Below are positions 1-10,458 of a stretch of 64,000 bases of DNA, piece by piece (the stretch's first letter is position 1; every line of letters begins with the position of its first letter). The notes under the pieces are model-generated. The model searched no databases. It worked only from the letters and a program-made list of their open reading frames with translations, and was not told the origin of the DNA. Where the stretch lies: assembly GCF_943737005.1 (NCBI RefSeq), contig NZ_CALSFU010000006.1:124001-188000 (forward strand), given 5' to 3'. The position numbers and the translations under genes are program-made. Origin of the DNA: Achromobacter sp. Marseille-Q4962 (GTDB taxonomy: Bacteria; Pseudomonadota; Gammaproteobacteria; Burkholderiales; Burkholderiaceae_B).

Positions 1-2
1 TG

Positions 3-260
3 TGCATGCTGGGGCTTTTCGCGAGCGGCATCGTGATCTGGCGCGAGTATTTCGCGTTCTATTTCCCCATCGGAGTCATCCGGGCCGCTTCCGTGCTGCA
101 CGCCGTTTGTGCGCTGGTGCTGATTTGCGCGATCATTGTGCATATTTACGCCGCGATCTGGGTCAAGGGTTCGCTTACGGCCATGCTGCGCGGGTTCGTG
201 ACGGCGGGATGGGCCTGGAAGCACCATCGCGCCTGGTTCCGCGAACAGATACGCAAGTAA
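3..260 (+). CDS. Formate dehydrogenase cytochrome b556 (gamma) subunit, 3' end only
   Basis: Only the last 86 codons are in the window; the reading frame is open at the left edge. The family (FdnI/FdoI) is the membrane cytochrome b of respiratory formate dehydrogenase, passing electrons from the selenoenzyme and its FeS subunit to quinone. The visible part has a long hydrophobic segment with two histidines 14 residues apart (LHAVCALVLICAIIVH), the spacing of the heme ligands in the last helix pair of FdnI. It ends with a basic cytoplasmic tail. The next gene is fdhE, which fits a formate dehydrogenase operon whose catalytic subunits lie to the left. The assignment is good, but whether it is the N- or O-type isoenzyme cannot be told. 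Confidence 0.85.
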   Translation, partial: CMLGLFASGIVIWREYFAFYFPIGVIRAASVLHAVCALVLICAIIVHIYAAIWVKGSLTAMLRGFVTAGWAWKHHRAWFREQIRK

Positions 261-307
261 CCGGACCGGCCCGCGGGCGCGCCCGCCCGCGCACGGCCGG
301 ATCGCGC

Positions 308-350
308 GGCTGCCTGCCCCGGCCAGGGGCAGGCAGCCGTGTTTGTTTTT
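308..350 (+). terminator. Strong intrinsic terminator between fdh and fdhE
   Basis: A perfect 13-bp stem (GGCTGCCTGCCCC with GGGGCAGGCAGCC) around a 5-nt loop is followed by GTGTTTGTTTTT. The T-rich tract ends one base before the AGGAGA ribosome site of fdhE. It should end or reduce transcription from the formate dehydrogenase structural genes, leaving a read-through fraction for fdhE-selAB. Hairpin and T tract are directly visible; the degree of termination is inferred. Confidence 0.8.
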
Positions 351-362
351 CAGGAGACGCCA

Positions 363-1301
363 TTGCAGCGAATTCTTCCGCGCGGCGAGATCGAGACGCT
401 CGATCACAACGCCATTCCCCGCATCGCGCTGCCCGAGCGCGGCACGGTCTTCGCGGCGCGCGCCGCGCGCCTGCGCCGGCTCGCGGCCGACAGCCCGGTG
501 GGCGACTACCTGCGGCTGATGGCCACCCTGGTGGAGGCCCAGCACCGCGCCCTGGCGGACGCCGACCCGCCCGGCGCCTCCGGGGAGCGCATTTCGCTCG
601 CCCAGGCCCACGGCATGCCGCCGCTGCAGGCGGTGGGCTGGGAGCGCGACCCGGCCTGGCGCGGCATGCTGCGGCAGTTGCTCGATGAGGTGTCCGCGGC
701 CGCGGACACGCCCGCCGAGGCGCGCGAGGTCTGCGCCAGCCTGCGCCGCGCGCTGCAAGATCGTCCCCAGGCCATCGAAGACCTGGCCGACGCCGTGCTG
801 GCCGAGCAGGACGAAGGCGTGGACAGCGCCGCCGCGCCCTTCGTCATGGCGGCCTTGCAGGTGTACTGGACCAGCCTGGCCAGCCGTTTCGACGAAAAAC
901 AGCTGCCAGTGGCCAGCCCCTTCGGCGTGTGCCCGGTCTGCGGCAGCCTGCCGGTGGCCAGCGTGGTGCGCGTGGGCGGGCAGTTCGAGGGCTACCGCTA
1001 CCTGTGCTGCAGCCTGTGCGCCACGCAGTGGCACATGGTGCGCGTCAAGTGCTCGCATTGCGAAGACATGGAAACCGTGGCCTACCAGGCCATCGAGGGC
1101 CGCTCCGAGGCCATCAAGGCGGAAACCTGCGACCGCTGCCACACCTACCGCAAAATCTTCTACCAGGACAAGGATCTCGACGTGGAGCCGGTGGCCGACG
1201 ATCTCGCCAGCCTCATGCTGGACGTGCTGGTGGGCGAGGCGGGCTATGCGCGCGCCAGCGGCAATCCTCTGCTCTGGCACGGCGCCGCGGAGGAAACCTG
1301 A
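363..1301 (+). CDS. fdhE: FdhE, formate dehydrogenase accessory/redox protein
   Basis: FdhE is a cytoplasmic rubredoxin-like protein needed to activate respiratory formate dehydrogenases before export. The product has 312 residues (E. coli FdhE 309). Its C-terminal half has four cysteine pairs: CPVC near residue 190, CSLC near 217, CSHC near 231 and CDRC near 257, as expected for the paired metal-binding knuckles of the family. I chose the TTG at 363 because AGGAGA (352-357) lies 5 bases upstream. A GTG at 339 in the same frame falls inside the terminator stem and has no ribosome site. The stop overlaps the selA start by one base (TGATG), so translation is probably coupled. Confidence 0.93.
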   Translation: MQRILPRGEIETLDHNAIPRIALPERGTVFAARAARLRRLAADSPVGDYLRLMATLVEAQHRALADADPPGASGERISLAQAHGMPPLQAVGWERDPAWRGMLRQLLDEVSAAADTPAEAREVCASLRRALQDRPQAIEDLADAVLAEQDEGVDSAAAPFVMAALQVYWTSLASRFDEKQLPVASPFGVCPVCGSLPVASVVRVGGQFEGYRYLCCSLCATQWHMVRVKCSHCEDMETVAYQAIEGRSEAIKAETCDRCHTYRKIFYQDKDLDVEPVADDLASLMLDVLVGEAGYARASGNPLLWHGAAEET

Positions 1302-2742
1302 TGGCCGGCGAACTGTCCGCCGCGCCCGCGGCGGTTTCCGACATTCCTTCGCTGGACCGCCTGCTGAACGCGCCTGCCATGCGCGCCGCGCTGGACGCCC
1401 ATGGCCGCACCCAGGTGGTGGAGGCCTTGCGGCGCCATCTGGCCGGCCTGCGCGAACGCGCGCTGTCGGGCGGCGTGGACCGCCATGCGCTGGACGAGGC
1501 GGCGGTGGCCGCGCAGGTCGCCGGCGCGCTGGCCGAGGCGGCCCGGCCGCGCCTGCGCGAGGTCTACAACCTGACCGGCACGGTGCTGCACACCAATCTC
1601 GGCCGCGCGCTGCTGCCCGACGAGGCCGTGGCCTCGGTGGCGCGCGCCCTGGCCGCGCCCGCCAACCTGGAATTCGACCTTGAGACGGGCGACCGCGGCG
1701 ACCGCGACGACCTCATCGAGCCGCTGCTCTGCGAGCTGACCGGCGCCGAGGCCGCCACCGTGGTCAACAACAACGCGGCCGCCGTGCTGCTCATGCTCAA
1801 TGCCCTGGCCGACCGCCGCGAGGTGGTGGTGTCGCGCGGCGAACTGGTGGAAATCGGCGGCGCGTTCCGTATCCCCGACATCATGAAGCGCGCCGGCGCA
1901 CGGCTGGTCGAGGTGGGCACCACCAACCGCACGCACGCGGCCGACTACCAGAACGCCATCGGCCCGCGCACGGCCATGCTCATGAAGGTGCATTGCAGCA
2001 ACTACGCCGTCACCGGCTTCACCAAGAGCGTGAGCGTGGCGGAGGTGGCGGGCATGGCGCATGCGCGCGGCCTGCCGGCTACGGTGGACCTGGGCAGCGG
2101 CACCCTGGTCGATCTGACCCGCTACGGCCTGCCGCGCGAAGACACCGTGCGCGAAACCATCGAGGCGGGCGCCGACCTGGTCACCTTCAGCGGCGACAAG
2201 CTGCTGGGCGGCCCGCAGGCGGGCCTGCTGGTGGGGCGCGCCGACCTCATCCGCAAGATCAAGAAGAACCCGCTCAAGCGCGCGCTGCGCGTCGGCAAGC
2301 TGACGCTGGCCGCGCTGGAGCCGGTGCTGTCGCTGTACCGCGCGCCCGAGTTCCTGGCCGAGCGCCTGACGGCGCTGCGCCTGCTGACCCGGCCGCAGCG
2401 CGACATCCAGGCGCTGGCCGAGGAGCTGCGCCCGCAGCTGGCGCAGGCGGCCGGCCCCGCCTACCAGGTCGAGGCCATGCCCATGTTCAGCCAGATCGGC
2501 AGCGGCGCGCTGCCGGTGGACCAGTTGCCGAGCTACGGCCTGGCGGCGCGCTACGCGGGCAAGGGCAGGCCGGGCCGTCATCTCGACCGCCTGGAGGCGC
2601 GGCTGCGCGCGCTGCCGCGACCCGTCATCGGCCGCATCGCCGACGACGCGCTCTGGCTCGACCTGCGCTGCCTGGAGGCGCGAGATGCGCCGGCTTTCGG
2701 CGAGCAGCTCGCGGCCATGGCCGGCGCGGGCGGAGAATCCGC

Positions 2743-2746
<4 letters not shown>
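1301..2746 (+). CDS. selA: L-seryl-tRNA(Sec) selenium transferase
   Basis: SelA is a decameric PLP enzyme that converts Ser-tRNA(Sec) to selenocysteinyl-tRNA(Sec) using selenophosphate. The product has 481 residues (E. coli 463). It shows the N-terminal tRNA-binding region ending in [15 protein letters not shown], the [11 protein letters not shown] stretch, the [18 protein letters not shown] segment, and the PLP-lysine motif [12 protein letters not shown] near residue 300. It lies between fdhE (1-base overlap) and selB (4-base ATGA overlap), so the three are almost certainly one coupled operon. SelD, encoded 2.2 kb downstream, supplies the selenophosphate. Confidence 0.97.
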
Positions 2747-4665
<1,919 letters not shown>

Positions 4666-4710
4666 CCCGGTATCATAGGCGGGCCTTTGCCTCCCCGCGA
4701 GGCATCGCAC

Positions 4711-4806
4711 GGAAGGCATTCGTGTCCGGTGGCACGGCTGGGCTTCAAACCCAGTTGGGGGCGTCAGACGCTCCCAGGTAGGTTCGACTCCTGCTGCCTT
4801 CCGCCA
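4711..4806 (+). tRNA. selC: tRNA-Sec (anticodon TCA)
   Basis: A 96-base gene folds as tRNA-Sec. It has an 8-bp acceptor (GGAAGGCA/TGCCTTCC), a discriminator G and an encoded CCA. The anticodon loop GCTTCAAAC places TCA at 4745-4747, pairing with UGA. The extra arm is long (GGGGGCGTCAGACGCTCCC) and the T loop is GGTTCGACTCC. Length and arm pattern closely match E. coli selC. It lies 45 bases after selB and before selD, completing the selenocysteine set. Confidence 0.97.
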
Positions 4807-4836
4807 TCCGCGCCGGCGGCCGGGGCTGGCGGTCGC

Positions 4837-4888
4837 GGCGTCCGGTCACGGTGTCTGGTCACGGTGTCTGGTCACGGCGTCCGGTCAC
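4837..4888 (+). repeat. Four 13-bp tandem repeats between selC and selD
   Basis: Four consecutive copies of GGYGTCYGGTCAC occupy 4837-4849, 4850-4862, 4863-4875 and 4876-4888. The outer copies are identical to each other (GGCGTCCGGTCAC), as are the two inner copies (GGTGTCTGGTCAC). The array lies 30 bases after selC and 39 bases before the selD start, so it is in the selD leader or promoter region. Function unknown; it could be a slippage tract or a repeated protein-binding site. Confidence 0.9.
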
Positions 4889-4927
4889 GATGCTATTCTT
4901 TTCCCGGTTCATATACGGGAGAACGAA

Positions 4928-5986
4928 ATGACCGAGGATGCAGCGTCGGCGACGCCGCGCCTGACTTCGCTGTCGCACGGCGGCGGCTGCGGCTGCAAGA
5001 TCGCGCCGGGCGTGCTGTCGGAGCTGCTGGCGCGTTTCGGGCCTGCGGCCAGCTATCCGAACCTGATGGTGGGCACCGAGACGGCGGACGACGCCGCGGT
5101 GTACCGGCTCAACGACGAGCAGGCGCTCATCGCCACCACCGATTTCTTCATGCCCATCGTGGACGATCCCTACGACTTCGGCCGCATCGCCGCAACCAAC
5201 GCGCTGTCGGACGTCTATGCCATGGGCGGCACGCCCATCATGGCGCTGGCCATCGTGGGCATGCCCATCAACGTGCTGCCGCACGGCGTCATCGCCGACA
5301 TCCTGCGCGGCGGCGAATCCGTGTGCGCCGACGCCGGCATCCCGGTGGCGGGCGGCCACAGCATCGACTCGGTCGAGCCCATCTACGGCCTGGCCGCCAT
5401 GGGCCTGGTGCACCCCGGCCGGCTCAAGCGCAACGCCGACGCGCGCGCCGGCGACGTGCTCATCCTGGGCAAGCCGCTGGGCGTGGGCATCATGTCGGCC
5501 GCGCTGAAGAAAAACCGGCTCGACGAGGCGGGCTACCGCCTCATGCTGGAAACCACCACGCGCCTGAACCGCCCGGGCGCCGCGCTGGCCGCCATGGACG
5601 GCGTGCACGCCATCACCGACGTCACCGGCTTCGGCCTGCTCGGCCACGCCCTCGAAATGGCGCGCGGCGCGGGCCTGTCGGCCTGCCTGCGGCTGGATTC
5701 CCTGCCGTGGCTGCCCGGCGTGCAGGCGCTGGCCGCCGAAGGCGTCATGACCGGCGCGTCGGGGCGCAACTGGAAGTCGTACGGCGAGTCCGTCAGGCTG
5801 GGGCCGGGCGTGGGCGACACCGAAAGGGCGCTGCTCACCGATCCCCAGACCTCGGGCGGCCTGCTCGTGGCCTGCGCGCCCGAGTCGGCCGAGGCGGTGC
5901 TGGCCGTTTTCCGCGACCAGGGCTTCGCGCAGGCGGCCGTGGTGGGCGAAATGCGGGCGGGGCAGGCCGGCGTGCGGGTGGACTGA
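4928..5986 (+). CDS. selD: Selenide, water dikinase (selenophosphate synthase)
   Basis: SelD makes selenophosphate from selenide and ATP, the selenium donor for SelA and for tRNA selenation. The product has 352 residues. The active-site segment GGGCGCKIAP lies at residues 18-27; the catalytic position is cysteine (C21) with the conserved K24, so this SelD is not itself a selenoprotein. Other family landmarks are DDAAVYRL, TTDFFMPIVDDPYDFGRIAA, the glycine-rich GGTPIMALAIVG and the C-terminal LLTDPQTSGGLL. It follows selC on the same strand, separated by a tandem repeat. It may have its own promoter in the AT-richer bases at 4889-4920. Confidence 0.97.
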   Translation: MTEDAASATPRLTSLSHGGGCGCKIAPGVLSELLARFGPAASYPNLMVGTETADDAAVYRLNDEQALIATTDFFMPIVDDPYDFGRIAATNALSDVYAMGGTPIMALAIVGMPINVLPHGVIADILRGGESVCADAGIPVAGGHSIDSVEPIYGLAAMGLVHPGRLKRNADARAGDVLILGKPLGVGIMSAALKKNRLDEAGYRLMLETTTRLNRPGAALAAMDGVHAITDVTGFGLLGHALEMARGAGLSACLRLDSLPWLPGVQALAAEGVMTGASGRNWKSYGESVRLGPGVGDTERALLTDPQTSGGLLVACAPESAEAVLAVFRDQGFAQAAVVGEMRAGQAGVRVD

Positions 5987-5998
5987 TCCCGGGGGCCA

Positions 5999-6022
5999 GC
6001 CGGCGCTGAAAAAAGCGCCGGC
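5999..6022. terminator. Hairpin between convergent selD and the LysR gene
   Basis: The inverted repeat GCCGGCGCT / AGCGCCGGC (9 bp) encloses a GAAAAA loop, 13 bases after selD and 28 bases from the end of the converging LysR gene. No T tract follows on either strand, so this is at best a weak or Rho-assisted bidirectional terminator. Confidence 0.4.
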
Positions 6023-6050
6023 CCGCGCTCGGGTTCCGGGGCCGGCGCGG

Positions 6051-6974
6051 CTACGCCGGCGCGCGCGGCAGGTCGCGCGCCGTTGCCTGTCCTTGTTCGA
6101 GCAGCCATTGCAGCACCACGGCGGTGTCCGGCGCGCTGCGCCGGGCATTGCGCACGAGCCAGTAAGCGTGTTCGGCGGCGTCGGCGGGGTCGCCCACGAC
6201 GACCAGCCGGCGGTCCGCCAGCATGGGGGCGATGAGGGCGAGCCGGCCGAGCGCGATGCCGTGGCCGGCCAGCGCGGCGTGCACGATCTGGTCATACTGG
6301 TTGAACCGCAGCATGCTCTTGGGCCGCGCCCGGCCCAGGCGCCGCGCGGCCAGCCACTCCTGCCACTGCAGCCAGGGCCGGGTGGGGTCGTCGAATTCCA
6401 GCAGCACGTGCCGCGCGAGTTCGGCCGCGTTCAGGGCGCGCACGTTCAGCATGGGGTGCGCCACCGGCACCACGGATTCGCCGAACAGCCAGACGGCGTC
6501 TTCGGGCACGGCCTCCCGCGGGCTGTAGCGGATGGCGATGTCCACGCTCTCGCGGTCGATGTCCAGCACCCGGTTGTCGGCCGCCACCCGCACGTCGATG
6601 TCCGGGTGGGCGGCCTGGAAACCGCCCAGCCGGGGCAGCAACCAGAGCGAGGCGACGCCGATGGTGGTGGTAATGGTGACCGGCGTGCGCCGCTGGGGCG
6701 CACGCAGCTCCTGCGCCAGTTCCCCCAGCTCGCCCAGCCAGGCGTCGGCCATGCGGAACAGCTGCGCGCCTTCGGGCGTGAAGGTCACGCTGCGGAAGCC
6801 GCGCACCAGCAGCGCGACGCCCAGATGCGCCTCCAGGGCCCGGATCTGCCGGCTGACGGCCGACTGGGTCACGTGCAGGTCGCGGGCCGCTTGCGTAATG
6901 CTCATGTGACGCCCCACGGCGACGAAGCCTTTGACCAGATCCAGCGGAGGCAGCTTGGCGAGGGGGTATGACAT
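6051..6974 (-). CDS. LysR-family regulator, GcvA-like
   Basis: This is a 307-residue LysR transcription factor. The N-terminal winged helix (residues 12-71) contains SITQAARDLHVTQSAVSRQIRALE, followed by the typical LGVALLVRG turn and an effector domain with SLWLLPRLGGFQAAHPDIDVR, a pattern of the GcvA/AmpR branch. The C-terminus is enriched in Ala/Arg. It is transcribed away from a DUF2917 gene and a DsbA-like isomerase gene, which it may control, as is usual for divergent LysR pairs. Its effector and targets cannot be told from sequence. Confidence 0.88.
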   Translation of the reverse strand: MSYPLAKLPPLDLVKGFVAVGRHMSITQAARDLHVTQSAVSRQIRALEAHLGVALLVRGFRSVTFTPEGAQLFRMADAWLGELGELAQELRAPQRRTPVTITTTIGVASLWLLPRLGGFQAAHPDIDVRVAADNRVLDIDRESVDIAIRYSPREAVPEDAVWLFGESVVPVAHPMLNVRALNAAELARHVLLEFDDPTRPWLQWQEWLAARRLGRARPKSMLRFNQYDQIVHAALAGHGIALGRLALIAPMLADRRLVVVGDPADAAEHAYWLVRNARRSAPDTAVVLQWLLEQGQATARDLPRAPA

Positions 6975-6981
6975 TCCTGTT

Positions 6982-7052
6982 ACTCATGCGATGCGCGCGC
7001 AAATGTCGCTTGAGCAATATAGCCCGCCGGGCGTTCAATATCACTCATGCGA
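6982..7052. promoter_or_regulatory. Divergent control region with repeated ACTCATGCGA
   Basis: The region between the LysR gene and the DUF2917 gene contains two copies of ACTCATGCGA (6982-6991 and 7043-7052), 61 bp apart. Between them are two AT-rich elements, TTGAGCAATATA and GTTCAATATCAC. The spacing suggests a looped or two-site operator for the LysR protein. This is inferred from repeats and position only. Confidence 0.4.
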
Positions 7053-7118
7053 CGGAAACGGTGCGGAATGGCCCGCGCCGTCCGCCGCCGGGGCCGTCAA
7101 TGCGGCCGGAGGCGCGCC

Positions 7119-7385
7119 ATGATCCAGCTCTCTTGCTCCGAAGGAATGTCACTGCATCTGAACGGCAGATCGGTGGTGCGGCTGCGGCGCGCCGCCGGCA
7201 CGCGCATCCAGTGCCGGGCCGGCCTGCTCTGGGTGTCGGAATACCAGCGCGCCGACGACAGCGTGCTGCGCGCGGGCCAGGCGCTGACTGTCGGCAGCGA
7301 CTGCGACGTCGTGCTCAGCGGCCTGCCCGACGCGCAGGTCGCCCTCGTTTCCCAGCCCGCCGGCCACCTGGAGCTTTGTCCATGA
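7119..7385 (+). CDS. DUF2917 small protein
   Basis: An 88-residue protein recognised as DUF2917, a beta-rich cupin-like family often encoded beside LysR genes in Burkholderiales. It has a central TRIQCRAGLLWVSEY strand pair followed by DDSVLRAGQALTVGSDCDVVL, the typical low-complexity cupin half. The ATG at 7119 is preceded by GGAGG (7108-7112). An upstream ATG at 7047 in the same frame would add an Arg-rich extension and overlap the control region. The stop overlaps the next start (ATGA). Function is unknown. Confidence 0.75.
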   Translation: MIQLSCSEGMSLHLNGRSVVRLRRAAGTRIQCRAGLLWVSEYQRADDSVLRAGQALTVGSDCDVVLSGLPDAQVALVSQPAGHLELCP

Positions 7386-8035
7386 ATGCACCGCTGCCCC
7401 TCGCGCCCCGCATCGAGATGTGGTTCGACTTCGCGAGCCCCTACAGCTACCTGGCCATGGAGCGCATCGGCGACCTGGCGCGCAAGTCGGGCGTGACGGT
7501 GGACCTGCGTCCGTTCCTGCTGGGCCCGATTTTCCAGGCCCAGGGCTGGAACGACTCGCCGTTCCGGCTGTTTCCCGGCAAGGGGGCGTACATGATGCGC
7601 GACATTGCGCGCCTGGCCGAGAAGTACGGCGTCGTCTACCGCCGCCCGCGGCTGTTTCCGCGCATGAGCGTGCTGCCCGCCCGCATTGCCATCCTGGGGC
7701 AGGACGAATCCTGGGGGCGCGACTTCTGCCTGGCGGTGTTCCGCGCCAATTTCCAGCACGACCGCGAGATCCAGTCCGAAGACGTGGTGCGCGAGCTGCT
7801 GCTCGACCTCTCCCTGGACGCCGACGGGCTCATCGCCCGCGCCAAGAGCGAGGGCGTCAAGGAAACGCTGCGCCGGCAGGTGGACCGGGCGCGCAACCTG
7901 GGCATCTTCGGCGCGCCGACGTTTTTCGTGGACGGCGAAATGTTCTGGGGCAACGACCGCCTGGAAGACGCCCTGGACTGGACCCGCCGGGCTTCGCCCG
8001 CCACCGCCTGGGCGCCCGCCGCCCGGGCGAGCTGA
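7382..8035 (+). CDS. DsbA-family 2-hydroxychromene-2-carboxylate isomerase-like protein
   Basis: A 217-residue thioredoxin-fold protein of the HCCA isomerase/GST-kappa family, which uses glutathione as cofactor in aromatic ring-cleavage pathways. The N-terminal motif WFDFASPYSYLA has Ser (residue 19) where DsbA has its cysteine pair. The C-terminal signature GIFGAPTFFVDGEMFWGNDRLE carries the cis-proline and the family FWGNDRL motif. Translation is coupled to the DUF2917 gene (ATGA overlap). No naphthalene-type pathway is nearby, so the substrate is open. It may act as a general glutathione-dependent isomerase or in stress response. Confidence 0.85.
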   Translation: MNAPLPLAPRIEMWFDFASPYSYLAMERIGDLARKSGVTVDLRPFLLGPIFQAQGWNDSPFRLFPGKGAYMMRDIARLAEKYGVVYRRPRLFPRMSVLPARIAILGQDESWGRDFCLAVFRANFQHDREIQSEDVVRELLLDLSLDADGLIARAKSEGVKETLRRQVDRARNLGIFGAPTFFVDGEMFWGNDRLEDALDWTRRASPATAWAPAARAS

Positions 8036-8286
8036 TTTTTTCCCAACCTTCCGTATTGCAATGAAGAACGCCAGCAGTTCCCTGCGCGGCGCGCCCATGC
8101 CGGGCGGCCGCTCCATCACCCAGTTCCGCGCCGCCCGCATCCGGCGCGTGTCGTTCCAGTGGAAACAGTCTGGCCAGGCCGCGCCCGGTGCCCGGCCCGG
8201 GGACGGCGCAAAGCCGGGCGCCCAGGGTTGACGCGCCCCAGCCCCCGGAGCCGGCGCGCGGCCGCCACCCGCCGCGCGCACCGGGC

Positions 8287-8667
8287 CTAGCCGGCCCGGC
8301 TCACGGGCGCCACCCGTGCCCATTCTTCGTCGGTGTACAGGCGCGAGCGCAGCAGAAAGCGCATGCCCTCGGCGCTGTCCAGCGAAAACGCGCCGCCGCG
8401 GCCCGGCACGGCGTCGATGATGAGCTGCGTGTGCTCCCAGTAGGCGAACTGGTCTTCGCCCATGTAGAACGGGCAGCCCTCCAGCTCGCCCAGGAGCACG
8501 TCCGAGCCGCCGACCAGGAACTCGCCCTGCGCATAGCACATGGGCGAGCTGCCGTCGCAGCAGCCGCCCGACTGGTGGAACATCAGCGGACCGTGCTTGG
8601 CGCGCAGGGTCTTGATGAGGCGGCGCGCCTCGTCGGTGGCCACCACGCGCGGCGTGTGTTCTGCCAT
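8287..8667 (-). CDS. DUF779 protein, aldehyde dehydrogenase partner
   Basis: A 126-residue protein of the DUF779 family. It shows the conserved HQSGGCCDGSSPMCYAQGEF segment (residues 31-50) with a CC pair and a third Cys, then YMGEDQFAYWEHTQLIIDAVPGRGG. The family is known for being encoded directly beside acetaldehyde/ethanol-type NAD aldehyde dehydrogenases, as here: the dehydrogenase gene ends 58 bases upstream on the same strand. The cysteines suggest metal or cofactor binding, but its biochemical role is not established. It is very likely co-transcribed with that gene. Confidence 0.85.
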   Translation of the reverse strand: MAEHTPRVVATDEARRLIKTLRAKHGPLMFHQSGGCCDGSSPMCYAQGEFLVGGSDVLLGELEGCPFYMGEDQFAYWEHTQLIIDAVPGRGGAFSLDSAEGMRFLLRSRLYTDEEWARVAPVSRAG

Positions 8668-8725
8668 GCTCGTTCTCCCGGCCGGGCGCCGCGGGGCAGC
8701 CCCGAAGCGCCCGGCACGCGCCCGC

Positions 8726-10255
8726 TCAGAAGAAGCCCAGCTTCTTCGGCGAGTAGCTGACCAGCAGGTTCTTGGTCTGCTGGTAGTGGTTGAGCATCAT
8801 CTTGTGCGTTTCGCGCCCGATGCCCGATTGCTTGTATCCGCCGAACGCCGCATGGGCCGGGTAGGCGTGATAGCAGTTGGTCCACACCCGTCCCGCCTTG
8901 ATGCTGCGGCCCATGCGATAGCAGGTGTTGATATCGCGCGACCACACGCCCGCGCCCAGGCCGTAGAGCGTGTCGTTGGCAATGGCCAGGGCCTCGTCGG
9001 CATCCTTGAAGGTGGTCACGGCCACCACCGGCCCGAAGATTTCTTCCTGGAACACGCGCATTCTGTTGTGCCCCTTGAAGACCGTGGGCTGCACGTAATA
9101 GCCGTTCTCCAGCGCGCCGGGCAGCCGCGCCCGTTCGCCGCCGGCCAGCACCTCCGCGCCTTCCTGCTTGCCGATGTCCAGGTACGACAGGATCTTCTCG
9201 AGCTGTTCGGTGGACGCCTGCGCGCCCAGCATGGTGTCGGCGTCGAGCGGGTTGCCCTGCTTGATGGCCGCCACCCGCGCCAGCGCCCGCTCCATGAAGC
9301 GGTCGTACAGCGATTCCTGGATCAGCGCGCGGCTCGGGCAGGTGCAGACCTCGCCCTGGTTCAGCGCGAACATCACGAAGCCCTCGATGGCCTTGTCGAA
9401 GAAGTCGTCGTCCTCGGCGCCCAGGTCGTCGAAGAAGATGTTGGGCGACTTGCCGCCCAGCTCCAGCGTGACCGGAATGATGTTCTGCGACGCGTACTGC
9501 ATGATGAGGCGGCCCGTGGTGGTTTCGCCCGTGAACGCGACCTTGGCGACGCGTTTGCTGGAGGCCAGCGGCTTGCCCGCTTCCAGCCCGAAGCCCGTGA
9601 CGATGTTGAGCACGCCCGCGGGCAGCACGTCGGCGATCAGCTCGGCCAGCACCATGATGCCCAGCGGCGTCTGCTCGGCGGGCTTGAGCACCACGCAATT
9701 GCCGGCGGCCAGCGCGGGAGCCACCTTCCATGCGGCCATGAGGATGGGGAAGTTCCAGGGAATGATCTGGCCCACCACGCCCAGCGGCTCGTGGAAATGA
9801 TAGGCCACGGTGTCGGCGTCGATTTCCGAGAGGCTGCCTTCCTGGCTGCGGATGGCCGAGGCGAAGTAGCGGAAGTGGTCGATGGCCAGGGGAATGTCGG
9901 CCGCGCGGGCTTCGCGGATGGGCTTGCCGTTGTCCCAGGTTTCCACGGCGGCCAGCCGCTCCAGGTTGGCTTCCATGATGTCGGCGATGCGCAGCAGCAG
10001 GCGCGCGCGCTCGGCGGGCGGGGTGGCCGCCCATTTGGGTGCGGCGCGGTGCGCGGCGTCCAGCGCCAGCTCGACGTCGCGCTCGTTCGAGCGGGCGCTG
10101 CGGTTCAGCGTTTCGCCGGTAATCGGGGTCACGTTGTCAAAATACTGGCCGCTGGCCGGCGGTTGCCAGCGTCCGTCGATGAAATTCTCGTATTGCTCCT
10201 TGATGTCGATGGGGGTGCCGTAGGTGCCGGGCGTGACGCGGGTTGCGATGTCCAT
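8726..10255 (-). CDS. exaC: NAD-dependent aldehyde dehydrogenase, ExaC/AcoD type
   Basis: A 509-residue aldehyde dehydrogenase that would oxidise acetaldehyde (and similar short aldehydes) to acid. The family pattern is complete: [39 protein letters not shown], the general-base Glu in LELGGKSPN, and the catalytic Cys in [11 protein letters not shown]. The C-terminus YSPKKLGFF is typical of the ExaC/AldB branch. The start at 10255 has GGAGA 8 bases upstream; a longer frame exists but runs through the promoter. Expression is probably driven by a sigma-54 promoter and the divergent AcoR-type activator, with the DUF779 gene downstream. Confidence 0.92.
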   Translation of the reverse strand: MDIATRVTPGTYGTPIDIKEQYENFIDGRWQPPASGQYFDNVTPITGETLNRSARSNERDVELALDAAHRAAPKWAATPPAERARLLLRIADIMEANLERLAAVETWDNGKPIREARAADIPLAIDHFRYFASAIRSQEGSLSEIDADTVAYHFHEPLGVVGQIIPWNFPILMAAWKVAPALAAGNCVVLKPAEQTPLGIMVLAELIADVLPAGVLNIVTGFGLEAGKPLASSKRVAKVAFTGETTTGRLIMQYASQNIIPVTLELGGKSPNIFFDDLGAEDDDFFDKAIEGFVMFALNQGEVCTCPSRALIQESLYDRFMERALARVAAIKQGNPLDADTMLGAQASTEQLEKILSYLDIGKQEGAEVLAGGERARLPGALENGYYVQPTVFKGHNRMRVFQEEIFGPVVAVTTFKDADEALAIANDTLYGLGAGVWSRDINTCYRMGRSIKAGRVWTNCYHAYPAHAAFGGYKQSGIGRETHKMMLNHYQQTKNLLVSYSPKKLGFF

Positions 10256-10318
10256 GGCGTTTGTCTCCGATATGGTTGGAATGGGGCGGCGGCGAGCGCC
10301 CGCCTGACTGTCACGAAG

Positions 10319-10333
10319 CAAAACGCATGCCAT
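10319..10333 (-). promoter_or_regulatory. Sigma-54 (-24/-12) promoter of the aldehyde dehydrogenase gene
   Basis: On the minus strand the sequence reads TGGCATG-CGTT-TTGC. It matches the sigma-54 consensus TGGCAYG-N4-TTGC at every fixed base, with the right spacing. It lies 64 bases upstream of the aldehyde dehydrogenase start, and the gene for a sigma-54 activator is divergent to it. The match is direct; use as a promoter is inferred from context. Confidence 0.85.
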
Positions 10334-10396
10334 GTCCGTGGGCGGCTGGACAGCCGCATGGGCGCGTGCGAAAGTAGGCTTCCACGCGCCCGCTGG

Positions 10397-10434
10397 TGTC
10401 GCTTTTTGCGACGCTGTCGCGGAACAGGTGTCGC
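10397..10434. promoter_or_regulatory. Candidate AcoR-type upstream activator sites
   Basis: Clustered GTCGC/GCGAC half-sites: TGTCGC at 10397, 10415 and 10429 on the plus strand, and GCGAC at 10408, forming the inverted repeats TGTCGC-N5-GCGAC and GCGAC-N3-GTCGC. They lie about 65-115 bases upstream of the -24 element, the usual distance for enhancer sites of AcoR-like activators, and directly before the activator gene, so autoregulation is possible. Confidence 0.6.
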
Positions 10435-10458
10435 AGAACGCCGTCCCAGGAGACATGC

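Noticed and set aside
339-362. GTG at 339 as the fdhE start
   Set aside because: It lies directly at the end of a terminator stem and has no Shine-Dalgarno sequence, while TTG at 363 has AGGAGA at good spacing and gives the family length.
4981-5000. A selenocysteine residue in SelD
   Set aside because: The active-site codon is TGC, not TGA, so this SelD uses cysteine.
8061-8231. A 56-codon plus-strand frame after the DsbA-like gene
   Set aside because: No ribosome site and no recognised family; composition is that of random GC-rich sequence. It could be a small protein but is not supported.
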